Assembly (NCBI GenBank): GCA_900766975.1
Contig: CAAFXO010000054.1
Location: forward strand, 1-23,640
DNA from: Bacteroidales bacterium
GTDB taxonomy: Bacteria > Bacteroidota > Bacteroidia > Bacteroidales > Muribaculaceae
Direction: 5' to 3'
DNA: 23,640 bases
Positions 8,403 to 14,778 of the stretch are shown piece after piece (the stretch's first letter is position 1; every line of letters starts with the position of its first letter). The notes under the pieces are model-generated. The model had not been told where the DNA came from, ran no database searches, and saw only the letters and a list, made by a program, of their open reading frames with translations. A program made the translations under genes and the position numbers.

Positions 8403-8942
8403 TTATATCAGACTTGTGGGGGAGTATTTTTCTATATCTATTTGGGGTAGTTTACTTCCTTTGTCTATCACTTCATCGATAAATGATGTGATTTCTTCTT
8501 TACTCATTTTCTTCCTAATATAAGCATAATATAGGAAATCTATAGTTGTCAGATATGTTATTTGATATTTGCTACAATATTCTCGTATATCTCTCAGATT
8601 GCTACTGCCAAGCACATCTTTATTGTCTCTGCAATACACCATACAAGCACTTTCACCCTTGCCAAGCATCAGTTCCGATCTCAATTTGGCATATTCATAA
8701 CGAGACGTCCCTTTGGGTTCGAATTTTATGTTTTTTATTCGTTTACCAAAGAATGTCAATGTGTTGTCGATCTGGGTTTTGACAGTTCTATTGATGGTTA
8801 CTTCATCGTATACGACATCTAAGATGATGTATTGATATTCAGGGAATATGTCAAGCAGAAAACTGAATCTGCCAGCCTTGACAAAATGTATTATGACGTC
8901 AGCATCAAGCACTATTTTAGTTTTCGTAGTCATAGATGCCAA
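8403..8942 (-). CDS. PIN-domain protein, probable RNase toxin
   Basis: A 179-residue protein of the PIN nuclease fold. The acidic metal site is visible as VLDADVIIHF near residue 13, an acidic residue in GKGESACMVY near residue 95, and Asp in NLRDIREY near residue 118. The C-terminal ~40 residues are helical. Its start overlaps the end of the ImmA/IrrE-like gene by 26 bp, so it is translationally coupled to it and forms the third gene of an xre-immA-PIN operon. PIN proteins commonly cut RNA as toxins controlled by a neighbouring antitoxin; that role here is inferred from context. A start at 8933 (MTTKTK) is also possible. Confidence 0.8.
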   Translation of the reverse strand: MASMTTKTKIVLDADVIIHFVKAGRFSFLLDIFPEYQYIILDVVYDEVTINRTVKTQIDNTLTFFGKRIKNIKFEPKGTSRYEYAKLRSELMLGKGESACMVYCRDNKDVLGSSNLRDIREYCSKYQITYLTTIDFLYYAYIRKKMSKEEITSFIDEVIDKGSKLPQIDIEKYSPTSLI

Positions 8943-9630
8943 TTTTGTGAAGTAGTTCTATGTAATGACCTTCTGAGATCTTGCCCTGATCGAATAGAGT
9001 CTTCGCCTTTTCTCCAAAGTTTCCTATTACGAGATTCTCATTACCGGACTCATATAAGCCGGTATCATACCCGTATTCTCGAGCTATCCTCTTGATAGAA
9101 GAGGCTTTGAATAGTTCTCGTTGGTTGCGATCTATTAATTTCAAATCGAATAGTCTATTTAGTGTCGCGGCATGTGAAACGGAGAAATAATGCTCTATTC
9201 GCAATATTGTGGCAAATGACACTATTCCAGACAACAATTCGTTATCCGGAATTAATTGCCTTACACCATCAGCGGGCATTAGAAACATTAATGCAAAAGC
9301 ATCGGCACACTGCTCGGAGTCACCCTTCTTATTCTCTACCATGCAATTATGAGGAGTAGGCTTATCCTCTATATATAGGTGATATAACTCATGTGCGATG
9401 GTAAAATGTTGCCTGCATTTCGGTTGATTGGAATTTATTAGCATAAACCGTTTATTTCCACTTCTCAAGCTCATCCCTGAGAATTGTTCGGACATAGGCC
9501 GATAAATGGTAAGCACATTGAGTTTTAGAAGTAGGCTTTTCAAGTTTACGGCTTCAGCGTCGCTTAGCCCAATCATTTGACGAAACTTTGTTACTTGATT
9601 CTCAATCAGATTTAGTAGTGATGATTTCAT
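8917..9630 (-). CDS. ImmA/IrrE-family metallopeptidase (COG2856)
   Basis: A 237-residue cytoplasmic zinc-peptidase-like protein. The HExxH site is HELYH in FTIAHELYHLY near residue 82, with a downstream helix containing EQCADAFALMFLMP, the usual third-ligand region. Family members such as ImmA of ICEBs1 cleave XRE-type repressors, and the gene directly upstream encodes such a repressor; the two overlap by 4 bp (ATGA). The C-terminal ~90 residues after the peptidase core (RNQRELFKASSIKRIAREY onward) may be a regulatory domain. Downstream it overlaps the PIN gene. Cleavage of the XRE protein is the likely role by analogy, but not shown. Confidence 0.85.
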   Translation of the reverse strand: MKSSLLNLIENQVTKFRQMIGLSDAEAVNLKSLLLKLNVLTIYRPMSEQFSGMSLRSGNKRFMLINSNQPKCRQHFTIAHELYHLYIEDKPTPHNCMVENKKGDSEQCADAFALMFLMPADGVRQLIPDNELLSGIVSFATILRIEHYFSVSHAATLNRLFDLKLIDRNQRELFKASSIKRIAREYGYDTGLYESGNENLVIGNFGEKAKTLFDQGKISEGHYIELLHKIGIYDYEN

Positions 9631-9962
9631 CTTGCTTCTATTGCTTCCATTTTAAGATAAGACTTCACAATATCTTTAAATTTGACAATTTCTGCCAAAT
9701 CATCATCTGTAATGCCCTCAATGCGAAATGCTGTGGCAAGAATCAATTCCTCTGATAGGTTGTTTTCTTTAAAAAGCAAGGTCATGTCACAACCGAAGAA
9801 ATCAGCTGCTCGTTCTATTACACTATACGGGATTTCTCTATCGCCCGACTCGTAGTTGCTATAAGCAGATCTGGTAATGCCAAGAGCACCAGCCAGTTCA
9901 GCTTGAGTGTAATTGGCTGTTTCTCTAATTTTTTTGAGATTTTGAGAGATTATCTTATCCAT
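9627..9962 (-). CDS. XRE-family HTH repressor
   Basis: A DNA-binding protein of 111 residues from the preferred start MDKIISQNL; an ATG at 9977 would add five residues. The helix-turn-helix is clear: LKKIRETANYTQAELAGAL followed by GITRSAYSNYESGDREIP. The C-terminal half (ITDDDLAEIVKFKDIVKSYL) is helical and could be the dimer or interaction part. It is the first gene of the xre-immA-PIN operon and overlaps the next gene by 4 bp. A 10-bp inverted repeat brackets its promoter, so autoregulation is likely. Confidence 0.9.
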   Translation of the reverse strand: MDKIISQNLKKIRETANYTQAELAGALGITRSAYSNYESGDREIPYSVIERAADFFGCDMTLLFKENNLSEELILATAFRIEGITDDDLAEIVKFKDIVKSYLKMEAIEAR

Positions 9963-9993
9963 GGTTATAAAGCGCAAATCGCATTTAAATCGT

Positions 9994-10038
9994 GTGGCAA
10001 ATTTACAAAATAAATTTTAAATATCAATAATTTGCCAC
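9994..10038 (-). promoter_or_regulatory. Promoter and probable operator of the xre-immA-PIN operon
   Basis: On the minus strand TTG (10025-10027), 19 bp, TAAATTTG (9998-10005): a good Bacteroidota promoter. A perfect 10-bp inverted repeat, GTGGCAAATT at 9994-10003 and AATTTGCCAC at 10029-10038, has one arm on the -7 box and the other just upstream of -33, with 35 bp between arm centres. This suits a repressor that binds both arms. Confidence 0.7.
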
Positions 10039-10119
10039 GTTTTTTACAACAAAAAGCCCTCCTCTTGTTTAAGGAAAGTGCATATACATATTCGTTTTAT
10101 GGATTGACTGTTGATTTTA

Positions 10120-11733
10120 TCAATAATTGTCGATGATGTTGCCCTCTTTGTCTGTTGAACGCCAATGGTCTATATTGCGTCTTTCCGAACTAATCGATAC
10201 TCCGCATTTGATTACTTTACGGCCATCCGACTCGTAGGGAATAGCATACCCCTTATTATCTATTTGAGATAAGGCATTTTCTATGGTGTCATCGACCTTT
10301 AATTCTATTACAAATATATGTTTAGGTGTTTTTATCACCACATCAGCACGACCGAGAATACTCTTTACTTCTGTATCAACGACTGAGTTGAGCATCGAAA
10401 ATACCATGTAAAGCAATAACTTATAGAATGATTCTCTTTTTGCCTTACATTCCCATTCTTCTCGACTTATGATATCGTAAGGAATTTGTGCTATATAAGA
10501 TTTTAAAGATTTGAGAGCACCAGATAAGTCCCCGTCCATCAGTGCATTCGACATTTCAAATACTAAGCTATTGCTATCAGCAATAGTTTTGTCAAGTATC
10601 TGAGGCATTATGCAGTCTATCATGCCGTTGCGGACTTCTAAGTTGGGGAAGTGCAGGATATATGCTTTTAGCAGGGGGTTGTATGACTTGATGGTGAGAT
10701 AACCGCTCTGATAAAGCAATGGCATGGGGGTCGCCGCATTCTCACATGAGATGTTAAACTCGTTCTCACCCACCATCACGCCATCATAGTCCAAGGCATT
10801 GACATTCGGATAGTGTCGCAAATGCTCTATCAGCGAGGTCATCGTGCCCGATTCAAACCAATATTGCTTGGTGTCTCCATCGTTTAGCGCATTCAGCAGG
10901 CTATATGGAGCATATACATCTTGTCCTCTCTTCGAGAAATGATAGCCATCATAGTTCTTCTTGAGCATGGCGTATGCCTCCTCTGTTGAGATGCCAAGCG
11001 ATTCGGCATATTCCTCTACACAGGGTCGCAACACCGTGTCAAGTTCTTGCTGGGTTATACCACAGATCCCGGAATAGTCATCGAGCATTGAGATCTGTTT
11101 GAGATTGTTGAGCTCCGAAAATATGCTGAGCTGGGTGAACTTCGTTACGCCGGTGATAAACACGAATTTCAAATAAGCCCCCTCATCTTTGAGCACTTGG
11201 TAAAATTCGCGCAAGACATTGCGCACAATCTCCAACTGTGACTCATCATAGAGCGATCGTATGATGGCAGCATCATACTCGTCAAGTATCACTACCACCC
11301 TCTCTCCATCTCGTTGATAGGCATTATGGATCAAATCTTTGAGACGATCACCGGGTGTCTGCGAGAGGGGATCACGTCCATATATCTTCTCATATCCTCG
11401 AAGTAACGACTCAAGCTTGCTTCGAGCATCCGACGCACTTACGTTCTTCATGCCACTCAAAGAGATATGAAGCACCGGATATTGTTTCCATTCCTTCTCA
11501 AGTGACATAATCTTGAGCCCCTCAAACAGAGCTTTTTCACCCCTGAAATATGCCTTCAAAGTATTGCACAGCAATGTCTTGCCAAACCGACGAGGTCGGG
11601 CAAGAAAGACATATTGATATTTTCTAACATTGATAAGATCATATATCAGATCGGTCTTATCAACATATACCTTACCCTGTTCGCGTATCAATTGGAACTG
11701 GTCGGTATCAACGGGATAAATGAACTTACTCAT
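10120..11733 (-). CDS. AAA-ATPase-like / DUF1703 (PD-(D/E)XK nuclease-like) protein
   Basis: A 537-residue protein. I prefer the start at 11733 (MSKFIYPVDT), where the conserved family start begins; the longer frame adds 22 atypical residues. The N-terminal part is the AAA-ATPase-like domain: YVDKTDLIYDLI, P-loop ARPRRFGKTLL (residues ~45-55), and a Walker B-type VVVILDEYDAAI. The C-terminal ~80 residues are a PD-(D/E)XK-like module with GRADVVI, IFVIELKVD and a later Q-x-x-x-K-G-Y, the usual DUF1703 signature. These proteins occur in many paralogous copies in Bacteroidales and behave like mobile or lineage-expanded genes. The biological role is unknown. It stands alone with a possible -7 box upstream. 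Confidence 0.9.
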   Translation of the reverse strand: MSKFIYPVDTDQFQLIREQGKVYVDKTDLIYDLINVRKYQYVFLARPRRFGKTLLCNTLKAYFRGEKALFEGLKIMSLEKEWKQYPVLHISLSGMKNVSASDARSKLESLLRGYEKIYGRDPLSQTPGDRLKDLIHNAYQRDGERVVVILDEYDAAIIRSLYDESQLEIVRNVLREFYQVLKDEGAYLKFVFITGVTKFTQLSIFSELNNLKQISMLDDYSGICGITQQELDTVLRPCVEEYAESLGISTEEAYAMLKKNYDGYHFSKRGQDVYAPYSLLNALNDGDTKQYWFESGTMTSLIEHLRHYPNVNALDYDGVMVGENEFNISCENAATPMPLLYQSGYLTIKSYNPLLKAYILHFPNLEVRNGMIDCIMPQILDKTIADSNSLVFEMSNALMDGDLSGALKSLKSYIAQIPYDIISREEWECKAKRESFYKLLLYMVFSMLNSVVDTEVKSILGRADVVIKTPKHIFVIELKVDDTIENALSQIDNKGYAIPYESDGRKVIKCGVSISSERRNIDHWRSTDKEGNIIDNY

Positions 11734-11775
11734 CTTTAGATGATGACATAGTATGCGATTCAAAATGTAAAGATA

Positions 11776-11783
11776 CAAAAATA
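11776..11783 (-). promoter_or_regulatory. Possible -7 box of the AAA/DUF1703 gene
   Basis: Minus-strand TATTTTTG matches TAnnTTTG 43 bp upstream of the chosen start. I find no -33 element at 19-21 bp. Confidence 0.4.
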
Positions 11784-11861
11784 AAAGCAAATCCAACACA
11801 ATATCCCGATTTTTTCAAAAATACTCGAAAATACTCGGGGTGTTTATTTCTGATTTGGGTC

Positions 11862-12473
11862 TTATTCTGTGACGGGACGGATGGTGTATCCGCAGTCTCT
11901 GAAGTTCCAGTTTACGGATTGATTGGCGGAATGGAAGGTGAGGTCGTAGGCGCAGTAGGTGTTGATCTCGTAGGGGGTGGAACTGCGGTAGTAGCCCTCT
12001 TCTCCGACTTTTTTGCCAAATTTGCCATAACGCCATCCGGCGGCGGGAAGGAAGATCGAATTGCCGTTCGTTTTGCTCGTCACTCGGTAGCCGTTGATGC
12101 CATCTGTCGAGGTCCAAGTCCATTCGCACTTCTCTTTAAGTTCTTCGAGTTCTGCCTTGGTGGGCATACGCCAACTGCCACCCCACTTGGCGCGTGCCAC
12201 ATCATATTGAGGGTTGCCGGCGATATTGCCCATCCCCTTCCCCTGGGTCTTGCTGTTGTCTTCGTCATATTCCTCTTTGGGGGAGGTTTCGCCCCAGGCG
12301 AAATAGTCTCCATAGTCGGAGGGGGTGGTGGCGCCGACATTACAAGTCGCCCACTTCACGCTCAGACCGAGGTCAACATAATCATGACCCTCATGAGAGC
12401 CGCAGACATCCTGAGCTGACAACAGAGATATCGGCAACAATACCGAAGCAAAAAGGAAAACAAAACGTTTCAT
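11862..12473 (-). CDS. Secreted FISUMP-domain protein
   Basis: A 203-residue exported protein. From the start at 12473 it has a signal peptide (MKRFVFLFASVLLPISLLSAQD). The rest is one FISUMP-type domain (named for the Fibrobacter succinogenes major paralogous family) with the hallmarks HDYVDLGLSVKWATCNVGA, YFAWGET, WGGSWRMPTKAELEEL, IFLPAAGWR and YTIRPV. Such domains are frequent in Bacteroidota surface proteins and have no established activity. Four cysteines remain after signal cleavage. A nearby in-frame ATG at 12479 would also work. Confidence 0.85.
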   Translation of the reverse strand: MKRFVFLFASVLLPISLLSAQDVCGSHEGHDYVDLGLSVKWATCNVGATTPSDYGDYFAWGETSPKEEYDEDNSKTQGKGMGNIAGNPQYDVARAKWGGSWRMPTKAELEELKEKCEWTWTSTDGINGYRVTSKTNGNSIFLPAAGWRYGKFGKKVGEEGYYRSSTPYEINTYCAYDLTFHSANQSVNWNFRDCGYTIRPVTE

Positions 12474-12508
12474 ATTCATAAAAATTTTCAAAAATACTTT
12501 CCAACTCA

Positions 12509-12516
12509 CAAATTTA
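12509..12516 (-). promoter_or_regulatory. -7 box of the FISUMP gene
   Basis: Minus-strand TAAATTTG, exact TAnnTTTG, 35 bp upstream of the start. No -33 element at the preferred spacing. Confidence 0.5.
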
Positions 12517-12623
12517 AGAAAAATCCCGAAAACAACGGCAAAAAAATTTGAAAGGAATCTTTGGATTACTCATTTATCCCTAAAAAATAGTGATTTTTTT
12601 TGCTTTTGCGACAAAAAATCGGC

Positions 12624-12652
12624 AATAACGTCGCATAATTTGCGACATTATT
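12624..12652. repeat. Hairpin-forming inverted repeat in AT-rich spacer
   Basis: AATAA-C-GTCGCA (12624-12635) pairs with TGCGAC-A-TTATT (12641-12652), with one C/A mismatch and a 5-nt loop. A further TTGCGAC lies at about 12606. It sits in the 290-bp gap upstream of the FISUMP gene. No function assigned. Confidence 0.6.
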
Positions 12653-12676
12653 AGATGCATAATTACGAAATCGGAA

Positions 12677-12815
12677 ATCACCGGATTGTTTTGCGGTATT
12701 CGGCGGGGGTCATGCCGTAGCGGTCGATGAAGAGGCGATTATAGGTGTGAAAACGAATGTAAATCACAATGCATTAGGTAATGCTAATAGATATTCAGGT
12801 GCAAAATCTGCACCA
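12677..12815. repeat. 139-bp direct repeat, left copy
   Basis: It matches 13360-13498 at all but five positions and lies 683 bp from it. It contains an AraC-gene 3' fragment (12678-12746) joined to the 3' end of the DUF2442 gene. Confidence 0.95.
12678..12746 (-). pseudogene. 3' fragment of an AraC-family regulator gene, copy 1
   Basis: The minus strand encodes the last ~22 residues (FIDRYGMTPAEYRKTI then R and a stop) of a protein like the full AraC regulator at 14779-16497; homology stops abruptly at the join with DUF2442 sequence. Copy 1 has a 3-base change near the join compared with copy 2. Confidence 0.85.
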
Positions 12816-13009
12816 TTTTCCCATTCTATGGTGTTGTATTTTACAGAGAATCTCTTAAAAAAATCAAGGTCTTTAAGAGGTTCGAAAACCATTCCCTTAA
12901 GCGATGACTTTAAGTCAACTGTTTTGACAACGTTATTGTTAAACCACAATTTAATGCGGTAATTGTCAACGTACTCAGCTTTGATCACCTCGATAAACAT
13001 AACACTCAA
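12764..13009 (-). CDS. DUF2442 protein paired with DUF4160
   Basis: An 81-residue protein with the DUF2442 pattern: IKAEYVDNYRIKLWFNNN, LKSSLKGMVFEPLKDLDFF, TIEWENGADFAPEYLL. It starts 4 bp after the stop of the DUF4160 gene, so the two form a translationally coupled pair. Such pairs are common across bacteria and have been proposed as toxin/antitoxin-like, without a settled mechanism that I know of. The 3' end of this gene is duplicated 683 bp away as a remnant. Confidence 0.8.
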   Translation of the reverse strand: MSVMFIEVIKAEYVDNYRIKLWFNNNVVKTVDLKSSLKGMVFEPLKDLDFFKRFSVKYNTIEWENGADFAPEYLLALPNAL

Positions 13010-13013
13010 ATAT

Positions 13014-13271
13014 TTAGTTTAACGGTTCTATTTTATTTAAAGGCATACCCTTTTGGGCTTTATCCCAATTGCAAAGGAGCTCTTCTCGATGTATGTCTAA
13101 CCATTCAAGAATCATTTTCAATGCTCGACCCGGCATCTCACCTTTGACAACACCATCTTTTATGTTAATAATCACCTTATAATCTCCATACCAAGCATGA
13201 AAATGAGCCGGTGCATGGTCTGCAAAATTCATTAGGATAATTATCCCATAGAAAAAACTTATTTGTGGCAT
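13014..13271 (-). CDS. DUF4160 protein
   Basis: An 85-residue protein with a very typical DUF4160 layout: MPQISFFYGIIILM, HAPAHFHAWYGDY, VVKGEMPGRALKMILEWL, and HREELLCNWDKAQKG. The HAPxHFHA motif is the family hallmark. It is the first gene of a two-gene unit with DUF2442, driven by the well-formed promoter at 13300-13330. The biochemical role is unknown. Confidence 0.88.
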   Translation of the reverse strand: MPQISFFYGIIILMNFADHAPAHFHAWYGDYKVIINIKDGVVKGEMPGRALKMILEWLDIHREELLCNWDKAQKGMPLNKIEPLN

Positions 13272-13299
13272 ACAAAAAGTATTTTGAAATAGTAAAACA

Positions 13300-13330
13300 C
13301 AAATATAGTCAATTATTGTAGCACAACAAA
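13300..13330 (-). promoter_or_regulatory. Promoter of the DUF4160-DUF2442 unit
   Basis: Minus-strand TTTG (13327-13330), 19 bp, TATATTTG (13300-13307): both elements and the spacing match the Bacteroidota consensus. The leader is about 22 nt. Confidence 0.75.
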
Positions 13331-13360
13331 TTTTTTTCTACAACAAATTCAATTACAAGA

Positions 13361-13429
13361 TCACCGGATTGTTTTGCGGTATTCGGCGGGGGTCATGCCG
13401 TAGCGGTCGATGAAGAGGCGATGGAAGGT
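13361..13429 (-). pseudogene. 3' fragment of an AraC-family regulator gene, copy 2
   Basis: The same ~22-residue C-terminal fragment as copy 1. It keeps the ATGGAAGG sequence of the full gene at 14779-16497, so it is closer to the source. The reading frame is not continued upstream. Confidence 0.85.
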
Positions 13430-13446
13430 GTGAAAACGAATGTAAA

Positions 13447-13498
13447 TCACAATGTATTAGGTAATGCTAATAGATATTCAGGTGCAAAATCGGCACCA
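13447..13498 (-). pseudogene. 3' stump of a second DUF2442 gene
   Basis: The last 17 codons, including the stop, of a DUF2442 gene almost identical to the end of the intact gene at 12764-13009. The coding sequence stops exactly where copy e of the dispersed repeat starts. Confidence 0.8.
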
Positions 13499-13534
13499 AT
13501 TTAACGCGCTCTAAGAGTTGGGATGAGCTCTTAG
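13499..13534 (+). repeat. Dispersed border repeat, copy e, with adjacent hairpin
   Basis: AATTTAACGCGCTCTAA (13498-13514) resembles copy c with GGA missing. A hairpin, CTAAGAG (13511-13517) with CTCTTAG (13528-13534), overlaps it and the stop codon of the ATPase gene (13531-13533); it could help end that transcript. Confidence 0.6.
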
Positions 13535-14670
13535 CTTTCGTCTCTTAGCCAAATTTCCAAGAAGCGATCGTAGACTGAATAGCCTTCCGGCGAGCGATAT
13601 ACCAGCTCCTTGTCGATAAGCGATGCCAAGGCACTGCTCACCGTGCTTGCTGCCTTCAAATTGTATCGTTGTATGAACGACCCTTTGTTGGGCGTAGGGG
13701 TTTTACCCTCTTTGGCAAGGGCTTTTAACACCCGAATTTGCTTGTCGGGCAATAGCGACATGGTGCTCTGATAGATCATCGAGTTTTCTCTTATGATATC
13801 CAATATGGCATCCGTCGCCTGCTCTCTCTCTGTAATATCGCCACCCCTCTCATATAGCCGATTGAGAATCGACTGCACATACCAGGTGTGCCCCTCAAAA
13901 CTGTCGTAGATGAATTGAAAAACAGATCTATCGATCGTTCTGCCTGCCTCGGACAGTAAACTCTCGGCAAACCGATAATAGCTCTCCGCCGGAATAGTGG
14001 AGAGTGTCATAATCTGCGTGCTATTGTAGAATGGACGCTTTGCCGAAATAAACATATCATAGATCAGATGCTGCTGACTTCCCGAAAAGATAAATTGGAT
14101 ATTATGCATAAACTGAATCCGAGACCGCAACATCGCCTCCGTCCCCCTTTCCGGATAAGTTGTCACCTGCTGAAATTCATCTATGGCGATATATACCGGT
14201 GTGTCAGACTTCTCAAGGAAATCGAATATGTCAGACAATGTCCTTTCCTCCATCGCCGGAGCAATGTCTATGGAGAAGTTCGGACTGCCTGTCAATGGAT
14301 CTATGTTGATAGTGGGTCGACAACTACTTAGAAGCGAGATCACTTTGGAAAGTAATCGTTCACCGCAGCTCTGCAACGAATCGAATACAGCCTTGCCAAA
14401 GAGTTGTACAAAATCTGCAAAATTTCTGGTGGGGAAAATATCCACATAGATGCAGATTATATCTTCTTCACTGTTTTGGATCTGATGAAACGCATTATGT
14501 ATAAGTCCCGTCTTGCCTATACGCCGAGGGGCAGCAAGAGTCACATTTCTTCCATTTGATAGGGCTGATATCAGTTTGCGAGTTTCATCCTCCCTGTCGC
14601 AGAAATAATGAGGCCCTTCATAACCATATACAAGGAAAGGATTGGCTATTCTTTTTGATATATTCTCCAT
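13531..14670 (-). CDS. AAA-family ATPase with C-terminal winged helix (COG1672-like)
   Basis: A 379-residue STAND/archaeal-type ATPase. P-loop APRRIGKTGL (residues ~47-56), Walker B VYIAIDEFQQV with Asp164-Glu165, and a sensor-like FIFSGSQQHLI near residue 195. The last ~80 residues (QIRVLKALAKEGKTPTPN, SFIQRYNLKAASTVSSAL, DRFLEIWLRD) look like a winged-helix domain with the usual family ending. Such genes are expanded in Bacteroidales and their role is not established. The start at 14670 is supported by the conserved NPFxxYGxxGPxxFxxR opening. Four 14-bp iterons lie just upstream; the stop codon overlaps a hairpin next to copy e. Confidence 0.88.
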   Translation of the reverse strand: MENISKRIANPFLVYGYEGPHYFCDREDETRKLISALSNGRNVTLAAPRRIGKTGLIHNAFHQIQNSEEDIICIYVDIFPTRNFADFVQLFGKAVFDSLQSCGERLLSKVISLLSSCRPTINIDPLTGSPNFSIDIAPAMEERTLSDIFDFLEKSDTPVYIAIDEFQQVTTYPERGTEAMLRSRIQFMHNIQFIFSGSQQHLIYDMFISAKRPFYNSTQIMTLSTIPAESYYRFAESLLSEAGRTIDRSVFQFIYDSFEGHTWYVQSILNRLYERGGDITEREQATDAILDIIRENSMIYQSTMSLLPDKQIRVLKALAKEGKTPTPNKGSFIQRYNLKAASTVSSALASLIDKELVYRSPEGYSVYDRFLEIWLRDES

Positions 14671-14680
14671 AATAATCTTA

Positions 14681-14727
14681 TTACGTAAAAATCGTTACGA
14701 AAAGTTCGTTACGAATCTTTCGTAATG
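14681..14727. promoter_or_regulatory. 14-bp iterons upstream of the AAA ATPase gene
   Basis: TTACG recurs at 14681, 14695 and 14709, a 14-bp period, with TTCG before the later units and a decayed fourth unit (TAATG) at 14723. Each join forms the near-palindrome TTCGT-T-ACGAA. The array lies 10-57 bp upstream of the start codon, where an operator is expected. Confidence 0.6.
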
Positions 14728-14778
14728 CAAATATCATAAAAAATCTTGTAACTGCAAAGAAAAATCACCCGAAAACTT

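Larger units (their letters stand above)
13360..13498. repeat. 139-bp direct repeat, right copy
   Basis: Near-identical to 12677-12815. It ends at the point where copy e of the dispersed repeat begins. Confidence 0.95.

Noticed and set aside
11919..12419. A 166-codon plus-strand open frame opposite the FISUMP gene
   Set aside because: Low-complexity Gly/Val/Ala translation that mirrors the real gene; no family features.
12677..13498. Integron cassette with attC-like ends
   Set aside because: The flanking repeats are fragments of known genes, not attC palindromes, and no integrase is visible.
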